Assembly: GCF_042660205.1 (NCBI RefSeq)
Contig: NZ_JBHSTQ010000003.1
Coordinates: forward strand, 229,224 to 293,223
Length of the DNA: 64,000 nucleotides
Direction of reading: 5' to 3'
From: Sporolactobacillus kofuensis
Lineage (GTDB): Bacteria > Bacillota > Bacilli > Bacillales > Sporolactobacillaceae
Shown here: one piece after another, positions 17,668 to 26,183 of the stretch
Numbering within the stretch: position 1 is the stretch's first letter
How the letters are laid out: each line of letters starts with the position of its first letter
The notes under the pieces: generated by a model
What the model was told of the DNA's origin: nothing
Seen by the model: the letters and a program-made list of their open reading frames with translations, nothing else
Database searches by the model: none
Position numbers and translations under genes: made by a program

Positions 17668-19026
17668 TTATTCAGAGATGGTTTCATCTACTGTATTGTT
17701 TTGTGGTATCATTTTTTTACTATTCTTTAATTCACCAAAAAAATAGATGCTAACATATATGAAACACAGCATTGGCACAATGAATGAGAGTCGCATGGAA
17801 CCTAGAAGATCAGAAACAAGGCCTTGAATAGCTGGTATGATAGCGCCTCCAATAATAGACATGACTAAGATAGCACCAGCTGTTTCGACATACTTCTTTT
17901 CTTTAACGACTTCAAGCGTATGGGCGTAAATGGTTGCCCAGCAAGGGCCAAACATGATGCTGACGCCAATTGCCGCATAAACCGCCGTCATATTAGGCAC
18001 ACACACGACATAGATCAAGAGGATCGAACCAATGCCTGAATAAGCAAGCAGTACTTGATTAGGTGAATAACGCGTCATAAGAAAATTAGCAATAAATTTG
18101 CCGACAAAGAAAGCAATAAAGCTATAAATCATGAAAGTTGATGCAGATCGTTCATTAATTTCTGGATTCAATACAAGGGCAAGCCGAATCGTGAATGACC
18201 AAACAGTCACTTGCATGCCAACATAAATAAACTGAGCAATAATGCCTCTTTTAAAACGCCGATTATGCGCGAGATATTTTAATGTTTCTCCAATTCCCAC
18301 CTTAATACGACCTTTTTTCTCTTTATCAACATCCTCTTTAGATTTGCACAGAGGAAATTTTGTCAAGAGAAACAAAATCAATACTGCCAATAAGACAAAA
18401 ATTAGAAAACGATATGGGGAAAGTGTGTGCTGAAGCATTTTTTCGCCGAATGCATGTGCTTCGGCCGGCGACATATTAGCCATCTGTTTTGCTAGACTTT
18501 CGCCTTCGCCAAAAACTAAATACTTCCCAAGTAAAATTCCTAAAATAGAACCAAGTGGATAAAAAGTTTGACTGATATTTAAACGTAACGTTGCATATTT
18601 ACTTGGTCCAATCATTGAACTATACGTATTCGCAGATGTTTCCAAAAAACTTAAACCAATTGCAATCGCGAAGATGGCAGCCAAAAACATCGTATATGTG
18701 GCCATGTGAGAAGCTGGAAAAAATAGAGAACATCCAATAATGTAGAAAGACAATCCTGTTATTATTGCAATTTTATAGCTTGAATTTTTTATAACTAGTG
18801 ATGCAGGAATCGCAATCAGAAAGTAGCCTCCATAAAATGCGCTTTGCACTAAAGCGCTTGCAAAATCACTCAATGAAAAGACGCTTTTAAACTGGGTAAT
18901 CAAAATATCATTCAGACTGGCAGCAGCTCCCCACAGAGGAAAAAGCAGCGATACTAATATATATTGAAAAATAGGTGTCCGGCTAAGATAACCATCTTGC
19001 AATTGTTGAATTGTCTTTTTTGACAT
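17668..19026 (-). CDS. deoP: FucP-family MFS sugar:proton symporter, probable deoxyribose permease
   Basis: 452 residues with about 12 membrane segments. The FucP-type features are visible: FLETSANTYSSMIGP in segment 5, LNISQTFYPLGSILG, and the two-halves symmetry with a central charged loop (SKEDVDKEKKGR). It lies between deoC and the DUF4432 gene in one operon. Deoxyribose is inferred from the aldolase and kinase. Confidence 0.82.
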   Translation of the reverse strand: MSKKTIQQLQDGYLSRTPIFQYILVSLLFPLWGAAASLNDILITQFKSVFSLSDFASALVQSAFYGGYFLIAIPASLVIKNSSYKIAIITGLSFYIIGCSLFFPASHMATYTMFLAAIFAIAIGLSFLETSANTYSSMIGPSKYATLRLNISQTFYPLGSILGILLGKYLVFGEGESLAKQMANMSPAEAHAFGEKMLQHTLSPYRFLIFVLLAVLILFLLTKFPLCKSKEDVDKEKKGRIKVGIGETLKYLAHNRRFKRGIIAQFIYVGMQVTVWSFTIRLALVLNPEINERSASTFMIYSFIAFFVGKFIANFLMTRYSPNQVLLAYSGIGSILLIYVVCVPNMTAVYAAIGVSIMFGPCWATIYAHTLEVVKEKKYVETAGAILVMSIIGGAIIPAIQGLVSDLLGSMRLSFIVPMLCFIYVSIYFFGELKNSKKMIPQNNTVDETISE

Positions 19027-19048
19027 TCATTGCGCCCCCTTTTTTTGA

Positions 19049-19699
19049 TCACCGTTCTTCGTGAATAATTTTCACTCCCGCACTTGCGCCTATCCGTGTT
19101 GCACCAGCATGAACCAATTGCTCGACATCGTTTCTCGTGTGAATGCCTCCCGATGCTTTAACACCTAATTGGTTCCCGACCGTTGTTCTCATCAATGCTA
19201 CGTCTTCAGCCTGTGCACCACCGGTTGAGAATCCTGTTGAGGTTTTTACATAATCGGCACCTGCTTTCATCGCTAGCTCACACGCTTTAACGATTTCTTG
19301 ACGACTTAATAAGCAGGTTTCAATGATAACTTTAACGATAGCCTTCCCTTTCGCAGCATGAACAACAGCCACTATATCCTTTTCTACAGCCTGATCATCT
19401 TTTCCTTTCAGAAGTCCGATCGGAATCACCATATCCAGTTCATCTGCTCCGTTCTCTATTGCCTCTTTAGCCTCAAATGTTTTTACAGCTGTTGTCGTTG
19501 CGCCTAATGGGAAACCAATAACCGTACATACTTTAACATCAGAATCTTTAAGTTTTTCCGAAGCTAAAGGAACCCAAAGTGGGTTGACACATACAGAAGC
19601 AAAATGATAGGTCTTCGCTTCATCAATCAATTGGAGAATATCTTCCTTTTTTGAATCCGCTTTCAAAAGTGTGTGATCAATTATTTTAGAAATATCCAC
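19049..19699 (-). CDS. deoC: Deoxyribose-phosphate aldolase
   Basis: 216 residues, class I aldolase barrel. DHTLLKADSKKEDI at the N-terminus, TVIGFPLGA, ENGADELDMVIPIG, VKVIIETCLL, and the Schiff-base lysine in AGADYVKTSTGFSTGGA. It splits 2-deoxyribose-5-phosphate to glyceraldehyde-3-phosphate and acetaldehyde. I start at GTG 19699 because GGAGGGG lies 5 nt upstream; the in-frame ATG at 19714 has none. First structural gene after the regulator gene, with a palindromic operator-like element in between. Confidence 0.95.
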   Translation of the reverse strand: MDISKIIDHTLLKADSKKEDILQLIDEAKTYHFASVCVNPLWVPLASEKLKDSDVKVCTVIGFPLGATTTAVKTFEAKEAIENGADELDMVIPIGLLKGKDDQAVEKDIVAVVHAAKGKAIVKVIIETCLLSRQEIVKACELAMKAGADYVKTSTGFSTGGAQAEDVALMRTTVGNQLGVKASGGIHTRNDVEQLVHAGATRIGASAGVKIIHEER

Positions 19700-19757
19700 A
19701 ATTGCCCCTCCCATACATACAGAGATTAATAGTACATAAGTAAGAATAAACCGTGAA

Positions 19758-19793
19758 TGAACATTTGTAAATACAGAAATTTACTTTTGTTCA
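19758..19793. promoter_or_regulatory. Palindromic operator upstream of deoC
   Basis: Imperfect 36-bp dyad: TGAACATTTGTAAAT, 6-nt centre, ATTTACTTTTGTTCA. It lies in the 138-bp gap between the SorC-family gene and deoC, where such regulators bind; likely the target of the adjacent regulator. Confidence 0.55.
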
Positions 19794-19837
19794 AAATCTA
19801 ACAAACAAAAAAATTTTATTTCTTTTGCAACTATTAA

Positions 19838-20815
19838 TTAATGCTTTTGGGAGTTCCTATTGTGTTCTGCTGCTTGCATTTCTAACAGAGATCTTCCTGT
19901 AAATTGATCCGTTATCAAAATATTTGCATATCCTGCAGTTAATGCAGTATGCATAGCCATCAGTTTACGTTTTCCGCCAGCAACAAGAATACTTTTTTCC
20001 TTCGTTGATAAATCATCTAATTCAATACCAACCGTACGTTCATTAATACGTTCATTACAAATTTTTCCATAGCGATCAAAGAAGCGTGAACAAATATCAC
20101 CCACTGCCGAGCGACTTAACGCTTCCTTCTCGTCTTGACTCAAGTAACCAAGATTAAATAGCAATGAATCGTCGCGAACCGTGCCTACTGTGAAGACCAC
20201 TATATTTGCTTGTTTACCCAATTCAAGGATTTGCTTAATATTGCGATCCTGTTCGACCATCTGCTTCACTTCTGGGCTGTCAAAGATCACAGGCAAAGGC
20301 AAATATCGAGCAATCGTGTTAAATGCATCTGCAAAATCTTGAACGATCTCAAAGGAATAATTTTTCAGTCTTGAGTGCGTTACCCCGCCTTTCAACTGTA
20401 CAACTTCTATTCCCTGTGCATGTGACTTTTTCAACTGAGATGACACTGAGTGCAGCGTCCGTCCCCAAGTTACACCGATAATATCTCCATTCTTCATTGT
20501 CTGATTTAAAAATTCTGCTGCAACTCTGCCGATGTGTTTCCGTATTTCCTCATTTTTATTTAACGGGGAGTATGCAATACGAACACTGTCCAAATGATAC
20601 ATTTTTTGTATTTTATCAGAAAGATCATCCATCTCCTCTAATGGATCATAAATATGAATATTAACATAGCCTAGATCTTTTGCTCGTTGCAATAATTTAG
20701 ACACTGTAGGACGCGAGATTTGTCTTAAGTGAGCAATTTCCTGCTGGCTATAGTTGGATTCATAATAAAGACGAGCGATATCAATACACATACGGTCCTT
20801 CTCTCTATCGAGCAT
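19838..20815 (-). CDS. deoR: SorC/DeoR-type sugar-responsive transcriptional regulator
   Basis: 325 residues. N-terminal helix-turn-helix YSQQEIAHLRQISRPTVSKL and a C-terminal sugar-phosphate-binding domain (GVTWGRTLHSVSSQL, GIELDDLSTKEKSILVAGG, LLITDQ-type end) of the SorC family, which includes Bacillus subtilis DeoR. GGAGG precedes the ATG. It is directly upstream of and codirectional with deoC; deoxyribose-5-phosphate is the expected inducer. Its own promoter is not clear. Confidence 0.85.
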   Translation of the reverse strand: MLDREKDRMCIDIARLYYESNYSQQEIAHLRQISRPTVSKLLQRAKDLGYVNIHIYDPLEEMDDLSDKIQKMYHLDSVRIAYSPLNKNEEIRKHIGRVAAEFLNQTMKNGDIIGVTWGRTLHSVSSQLKKSHAQGIEVVQLKGGVTHSRLKNYSFEIVQDFADAFNTIARYLPLPVIFDSPEVKQMVEQDRNIKQILELGKQANIVVFTVGTVRDDSLLFNLGYLSQDEKEALSRSAVGDICSRFFDRYGKICNERINERTVGIELDDLSTKEKSILVAGGKRKLMAMHTALTAGYANILITDQFTGRSLLEMQAAEHNRNSQKH

Positions 20816-21069
20816 TTAATTTTCCTCCATAATCATGTTTGTCTAATTGTATTTGAGGTTGAACCTAATTAATGTCCGCTAATTGAAATTAGCCGATTAC
20901 TTGCCTTCATTATGCCATATAAACTTAAGCGACAGTTACTAACACAGATTATTTTAAGTTTAGTATCCTGATTATCTGCCAGTATTTGTCTTGCAAAAAA
21001 AAATACATTGTGGGTCAATCTCATATTCTGTATATATTTTGATTCCCATACCAGTATCAACATCCCATC

Positions 21070-21118
21070 CTATGAAAACACGATCAACCGCATCTTGCCT
21101 GCAGTTGATCGTGTTTGC
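21070..21118 (-). terminator. Terminator of the metalloprotease gene
   Basis: 13-bp perfect arms AAACACGATCAAC (21076-21088) and GTTGATCGTGTTT (21104-21116) followed on the minus strand by TTTTCAT. A near-identical copy is at 15166-15210. The rest of the 20816-21141 gap holds no other feature that I can see. Confidence 0.7.
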
Positions 21119-21141
21119 ACAGAATCTCTTTAACTAACCAA

Positions 21142-23028
21142 TTACCTTTCCCTTCCAAAACCTGCATACCGTTTTGCGCTTTCCCTCATATGTGCATGCG
21201 TAACCGTGGCATAAATATGTCCGCCACGCTTGCCTAGCTGTCTGAACGAAAAAGTAAGGGATGCGTGACCAGCATGTTTCTTGGCAATGATCTTTTTCTT
21301 TGAATTATAGATCCGTATATAATCGCCTTTCTTTATTCTCCTTACTGTAACCGTATCTCGTTTGTGTCTGTAATTCCGTATCTGAATCTGACTTCTGCTT
21401 AATGTTCCGGAAACTTCGCCGCTGAACGAAATGGCTGTTTCGCTGCTTGGTATCCATGAAGGATGCGTATAGGTCAGGTAGATTTTCCCAGATTTTGTTC
21501 CTAGCTGTTTCACGGTCAGTATCAGAGTACTTCCACTCGATGTTCCCGAAGCCAGAAGGTGTTTTCCCGAGTTATATGCTTTGACGACGTCACCCGGAGA
21601 GAGATTCTTGATATAGATTTTATCTGATTTTCCCCTATTGTTGGTCACTTTGATTTGATTTCTTTCAAGAGGAGCAGTCGTCCTGACGATCTGAGTCGGA
21701 CCATTACTATCACTCAGATTATAAAATGCCAGATTCAAACCCGCATCATTGGGAATTGCTAGAGATTTTGCCGACATCACCACCGCGCCGCCACCCCGCA
21801 AATTCACCGATGATCCATTGTAAATTTTCCGAACGATGTTCGTGAAACCCGATTCACCATGGAACCCATATAAACCGATTGGACTATTGTAGTAGAGTGC
21901 TAACCGAAAATCCGTCATAAATTGGCCGAACGATAGATTCGGATTAATATATTTATGGATAAGATCTTGAACAGCCTTATAATTACTATTCGGATCATCA
22001 ATCAGTTGTTTATAAATCTGGTTTCCCTGACCACTCTGAATCCGTAGATATTCCATAAACAAATAGGAAAGTGCATAATTAGCGAGTGTATCCCCATCAT
22101 CATCCCAATAAAGTAGCGACTGTCCATCGCTAATCGCCGAATCCGCATTATAATAATCAATCTCATCTTGCAAAGGCGCCCCGGTATATACCTGTTCAGC
22201 TGCCATCGCTAGCCCTTCATCCATCCACGTATCCATGGGACTGTGCCCTTCCGCAAGGACATTCTGGCTAAAATTGATGAGATGCTGAAACTCATGCGCC
22301 ATAGTGGGGTACGCTTCAGTAACATCTTTGGTTGATCCTGTACCCATGGCAGGATAAGTATCCATATATAATATTTCCGAATGATTCGAATCCGTTCCGT
22401 TTGTTAGATCATTGGGGTCAAAATAACCGGCAACGTAACCGCCACTCTTATCGAATCCATCCTGAATATCAAAACAAAGAATATTGATCTTGCCGTTGCC
22501 ATCCACATCCAAAGGATTCCCAAAATTGTCAACGTCCGATGAATAAATGGAGGAGTCAAATTGATCACCGAGCTTGTCTGCATCATCCGAAGAAATTTGA
22601 TCATTAGCCACCCAAACGTTTGCATGCGTTCCGCTATAATCAAGCCTAAAATTTAATTGGGTATAGGCATTCGTCTCAAGATTCGAGACCCAGAAATTCC
22701 GGCTATCGCCAATCTGTTCCGAAGCACGGACCGACCGCGTTAGCATTCTATTTTTTAATAGATGGTCGCCATTTTTTTCAGGGTTGAATGGTTTAACATA
22801 ATCCAGTTGATAATCTTTATGATTTAGTTCCTTATCTAACACATATCGTTCGTTATTCAATCTGAAACTGTCCGAACTTTCCGATTGATTGCCATTAACC
22901 GACTCATTACTGACAAGAATTTGAGCAGTACTTCCCGTTGGTTGTGTATCCGCCAGCGCACCCACAGGAACCAAAAAAGTCATCAGAATGGCCGCAAGCG
23001 CTAATCCAATCCCCTTTATCTTTTTCAT
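21142..23028 (-). CDS. Secreted zinc metalloprotease, HEFQH type (M30/hyicolysin-like)
   Basis: 628 residues. Signal peptide MKKIKGIGLALAAILMTFLV...ALA; propeptide-like region to about 110; catalytic domain with NFRLDYSGTHANVWVANDQ, VDGNGKINILCFDIQDG, the zinc motif AHEFQHLINF and downstream WMDEGLAMAAEQVY that should supply the third ligand region. The C-terminal ~170 residues contain two diverged repeats (QIKVTNNRGKSDKIYIKNLSPGD and QIQIRNYRHKRDTVTVRRIKKGD starts), each followed by LTVKQLGTKSGKIY or FSFRQLGKRGGHIY, probably wall- or substrate-binding modules. The last ~40 codons are duplicated as a remnant at 15166-15356. It stands alone with its own terminator. Confidence 0.8.
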   Translation of the reverse strand: MKKIKGIGLALAAILMTFLVPVGALADTQPTGSTAQILVSNESVNGNQSESSDSFRLNNERYVLDKELNHKDYQLDYVKPFNPEKNGDHLLKNRMLTRSVRASEQIGDSRNFWVSNLETNAYTQLNFRLDYSGTHANVWVANDQISSDDADKLGDQFDSSIYSSDVDNFGNPLDVDGNGKINILCFDIQDGFDKSGGYVAGYFDPNDLTNGTDSNHSEILYMDTYPAMGTGSTKDVTEAYPTMAHEFQHLINFSQNVLAEGHSPMDTWMDEGLAMAAEQVYTGAPLQDEIDYYNADSAISDGQSLLYWDDDGDTLANYALSYLFMEYLRIQSGQGNQIYKQLIDDPNSNYKAVQDLIHKYINPNLSFGQFMTDFRLALYYNSPIGLYGFHGESGFTNIVRKIYNGSSVNLRGGGAVVMSAKSLAIPNDAGLNLAFYNLSDSNGPTQIVRTTAPLERNQIKVTNNRGKSDKIYIKNLSPGDVVKAYNSGKHLLASGTSSGSTLILTVKQLGTKSGKIYLTYTHPSWIPSSETAISFSGEVSGTLSRSQIQIRNYRHKRDTVTVRRIKKGDYIRIYNSKKKIIAKKHAGHASLTFSFRQLGKRGGHIYATVTHAHMRESAKRYAGFGRER

Positions 23029-23214
23029 TTCAGAACCCTTCTCCCAATAGCCAATGATTGTTAATTATAATCTATGAAACAGTCATGATCGTTAATAATC
23101 AAATTAATTTTATATCATCTTAATAGATTCCGCCAAAGAATACGAGTGAAATAGCTGCAGCCGATAATCATAGGCGTAATATGAATCTTCTAGAATCTCC
23201 CCAAAAAATAATGA

Positions 23215-23400
23215 TCTGGAAAAATTAGGATTTTATCCGTGAAAATTAGGTTTTAATCCGTGAAAAGATCATTTTAATCCGGGAAAAATCCTGTACAATC
23301 CGGGAAAAGTTGCACCTAATCCGGGAATCGTGATTGAGTTCAATCTTTATCCGGCAAAAATCCAGATCAATCCGGGAAAAGTTGCACCTAATCTGGATTA
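23215..23400 (+). repeat. Tandem array of 21-nt-period repeats
   Basis: Units begin at 23215, 23236, 23257, 23278, 23299, 23320, 23349 and 23370 and share the 5' half ATCCGGGAAAA (variants ATCTGG, ATCCGTG), while the second half varies. Seven of eight steps are 21 nt or consistent with it; one unit is about 29-30 nt. Units 5 and 8 (23299 and 23370) are identical. A matching array lies on the opposite strand at 34325-34405. The remaining 23029-23214 shows nothing else. Confidence 0.85.
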
Positions 23401-23415
23401 ATCCTTTTTATTGCA

Positions 23416-23679
23416 TCAATTAATCCGACATGAGTCGTAACCTGAAACACGTACATCAATGACCGGAATATCAACGGATTGCTCAATAAGCTTAGCTGTC
23501 CCACCCCGGCTGACAATCACATCAAACTGGTGAAGATCCGCTTTCTTCGCAATATCAACTCCATCATTTAAGTCACCAATCTTCACACTAATTTCCAGAT
23601 CTGCTTCTTCGGCACTACATTCTTCAATCAATGGTTTCATAGCTGCATACGGCACAATAAACAGTAATCTGATTTTCAT
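23416..23679 (-). pseudogene. Orphan PrpR N-terminal sensor-domain fragment
   Basis: About 87 residues matching the N-terminal half of the PrpR_N domain found in propionate-type sigma-54 activators: IRLLFIVPYAAMKPLIEE, GDLNDGVDIAKKADLHQFDVIVSRGGTAKLI, and VPVIDVxVSGYD at the end. The sequence stops just after VSGYD, where a full domain would continue for another ~90 residues, and the 21-nt repeat array starts a few bases beyond. No AAA+ or HTH part is present. It is most likely a 3'-truncated relic. Confidence 0.6.
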
Positions 23680-23694
23680 CCCAATAATCCACAC

Positions 23695-24244
23695 CTATAT
23701 GTATGATTTCATTCCAAGCAAGCAGAGGCTTATATAACTTACTAAGTAAATTAGTATTTTCTATACTATAGCAGATGAACCGTTTCAACTGTTATTTGGC
23801 TACCTTTAATTATCATAGGAAATAGTACTGTGAAGTTCTGTACAAAAAAAGCAGAGAGCAGTTTCGGCAGATAACAACACACTGGTAGCTCAAGCACACC
23901 CTATCTCTACCACGATTAAAATCGATCAAATGCTAGAACTTAACCGCAATCGCCAACTCTTTTTTCTTTTTAATACTCACTGAGCGCCTTCATATTAAAT
24001 TTATTCGAATTTTTAGTCATATTAAGGGCCCCAGAAGTCGGATTTTATTGTTCAACTTCTAGGGGTCAGTTCACAAACATATCATGTTTGAGCGGATGAT
24101 CCATAACATGAGCGGAATTACATAAGCTTTAGACCAATATTCAAAAAAGTTTATTGACAAAAATATTTACGAGTTTCCACATTTCCATATATAATTATAG
24201 TTGTTAAGACATATACCACTCATAATCAGAAAGGAATGAACGAG
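23695..24244. other. Intergenic with weak promoter signals
   Basis: No gene over ~550 bp apart from the IS-like end at 24026-24073. A TATAAT-like -10 with TTTACG 18 nt upstream (around 24165-24197) could drive the small coiled-coil gene. Confidence 0.3.
24026..24073 (-). mobile_element. IS3/IS150-type terminal repeat remnant
   Basis: The minus strand reads TGAACTGACCCCTAGAAGTT..., the form of IS150-group IS3-family ends, and within 45 bp meets an inverted ACTTCTGGGG. No transposase is attached. Probably a decayed insertion-sequence end. Confidence 0.35.
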
Positions 24245-24532
24245 ATGACCGAAGAACTCAAGTTAATGCTCACAGAAATGAAACAAGGATTTAAGGAAGT
24301 AAACCAAAGGCTCGACGGAATGGATCAAAGGTTCGACAAAATTGATAATCACTTGGATCGCATTGAGAAGAAAGTTGATGGCATCCAAAAGCAAGTTGTT
24401 AACAATTCAGAAGCCATAACCGAACTCAACGTGAAAGTTAATGAACAAGCAACGGTCCTGGCTACCCTTTCAATGCGATCAATCACCCAAGAAGGCGAAA
24501 TAAGAAATTTGAAGCAAGTTCAATCATTATAA
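24245..24532 (+). CDS. Small coiled-coil protein, unknown function
   Basis: 95 residues from ATG 24245 (AGAAAGGA 8 nt upstream; the ATG at 24236 would sit on the site itself). The whole protein is heptad-patterned: repeated QRLDGMDQRFDKIDNHLDRIEKKVDGIQ units, then NNSEAITELNVKVNEQATVLATL. No signal peptide or membrane segment. Such short dispersed coiled-coil proteins are common in Bacilli and have no assigned role. It appears monocistronic. Confidence 0.6.
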   Translation: MTEELKLMLTEMKQGFKEVNQRLDGMDQRFDKIDNHLDRIEKKVDGIQKQVVNNSEAITELNVKVNEQATVLATLSMRSITQEGEIRNLKQVQSL

Positions 24533-24766
24533 TAAGCATTAACCCGCCGCAAAACATGTACCTTACCGGACCAAGATAATTGGCCAATTCCGGAACCCGC
24601 AGTTTCCACCTCAGTCATACATGCACGACCATGCAACGCCACTTTCACTTTTTCGATTTCAGATATACAAAACACTTGTGAACCTCTCGTTCAAATGGAT
24701 CAATACTTTAATTGAGCAGACATCTTCTAACCGAAATGAATTTACACACAAATAAGGACTTGACCT

Positions 24767-24813
24767 CAAAAACAGAATAGACTTCCCCCATCACTTACGA
24801 GAGCAGTCTATTC
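24767..24813 (-). terminator. Terminator of the ABC-M20 operon
   Basis: Minus strand: GAATAGACT ... AGTCTATTC (9-bp arms, 24775-24783 and 24805-24813) followed by CTGTTTTTGAG. The gap 24533-24766 shows no gene. Confidence 0.7.
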
Positions 24814-24838
24814 CGCATGTTTATTCAGTTTATTTTTC

Positions 24839-26041
24839 TTAATTCGTCATCCGTTCATCATTTTCTCCGAGATAGCTAAGGGCAAGTGAAATATAAAAAC
24901 GAATCGAATCATAAAAATTATTAATAGCGACCCATTCGTCGGGTTGGTGCGCTTGATCAGGATTGCCCGGTCCAAAAATCAGAATTGGCATTTCTTTATT
25001 TTCCTTAGTAAATAAAGATCCGTCTGAATAGTAATTGGCACCCCCGAATATGGGCTGTTTATTCAGTGTTTGTTCCAAGACATCTGCCGCTAACTGAATA
25101 AATGGATGTTCTTGTGCGGTGCTCACATAATGCATATCATTCAGCACTTTGATTTCAAACGAGATATCCATTGTTTCAGATAAAGCAGATAAAAGATCTT
25201 GGGCACGACGGTAGACATCTTCCGACTCAAGTCCTGGGACTGTTCGCATGTCAAAAGTCATCTGACAATAATCTGCAACCATATTGGGTGCAATTCCTCC
25301 ATTGACTAGTCCTAAATTCATCGTCGGTTGTCCAAGTATCTTATCGTGAATAGGTTGAAATTTCTCGAATTCACTCACAAAATGATGCATGGCTGAAATG
25401 GCATTCACGCCTTTATCCGGCCATCCGGCATGAGCCGTTTTTCCATGAATCGTTACCTCAAGCCAAAGCACACCCTTATGAGCGATCAGCACTTGATTGT
25501 CGGTCGGTTCACCGATCACCATTGCCGTAGCGGTGGAAACATCACCTTTAAGAATAGCCGATCGCGCACCTCGCCCATCGACTTCTTCGCCAACTGTACC
25601 AAGAAAGGAGAGATCCCCCTGTAGTTGGACATTTGATCGACTTAGCGCTTCAAGCGCAAGAATCATGGCGGCAACGCCGCTTTTCATATCAGAAGATCCG
25701 CGCCCATAAAGTTTACCAGCATGTACTTGTCCGCCCCAAGGCTCCTCGGTCCATTCTTTATTTCCTAAAGGAACCGTATCTAGATGTCCACTAAAAAAGA
25801 GATGCTGTCGCGGGTGTTTTGAATCTACAGATCCATTTAAAGTAACCGTGATATTCGATCGATTATCTTCTAGATGATTCACTGCTACATCAAGCCCACT
25901 ATTCTTTAACCATTCTTCGATATACTCTGCGACCAAACGTTCATTTCCCGGGGGATTAACACTATTGATTTGGACCAGTGACTGAAGGAAGAATAAAGCT
26001 CTGTCTTGATCAATTGATTGAAAGATATCGTCTGTACCCAA
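24839..26041 (-). CDS. M20-family metallopeptidase/deacylase (ArgE/DapE type), last gene of operon
   Basis: About 400 residues. Zinc-ligand motifs are in place: FFSGHLDTVPLG, YGRGSSDMKSGVAAMI, GTVGEEVDGRGAR and GEPTDNQVLIAHKG, with the dimerisation domain HGKTAHAGWPDKGVNAI, and a late GPGNPDQAHQPDEW histidine. I favour TTG 26041 (AAGGTGA 5 nt upstream); GTG 26050 is the alternative. M20 enzymes hydrolyse N-acyl or peptide bonds of small substrates. Being in an operon with a ribose-type ABC importer and a second M20, it probably acts on the imported compound. Substrate unknown. Confidence 0.85.
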   Translation of the reverse strand: MGTDDIFQSIDQDRALFFLQSLVQINSVNPPGNERLVAEYIEEWLKNSGLDVAVNHLEDNRSNITVTLNGSVDSKHPRQHLFFSGHLDTVPLGNKEWTEEPWGGQVHAGKLYGRGSSDMKSGVAAMILALEALSRSNVQLQGDLSFLGTVGEEVDGRGARSAILKGDVSTATAMVIGEPTDNQVLIAHKGVLWLEVTIHGKTAHAGWPDKGVNAISAMHHFVSEFEKFQPIHDKILGQPTMNLGLVNGGIAPNMVADYCQMTFDMRTVPGLESEDVYRRAQDLLSALSETMDISFEIKVLNDMHYVSTAQEHPFIQLAADVLEQTLNKQPIFGGANYYSDGSLFTKENKEMPILIFGPGNPDQAHQPDEWVAINNFYDSIRFYISLALSYLGENDERMTN

Positions 26042-26183
26042 ACCGTTCACCTTCGTGTTCTTGTGGAGATGCTTATTGAGATAATCAATAAACTACAGTT
26101 GCTTTTTCATGTAAGCAATTGGCCAATCAATGAACACATCCGTCATATCTTGAGGCGTTTAAAGAAAAGCCTGCCGTATTATT

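Noticed and set aside
23215..23400. CRISPR array
   Set aside because: The unit is only 21 nt with an 11-nt conserved half, no direct-repeat/spacer structure of normal size, and no cas genes in the window.
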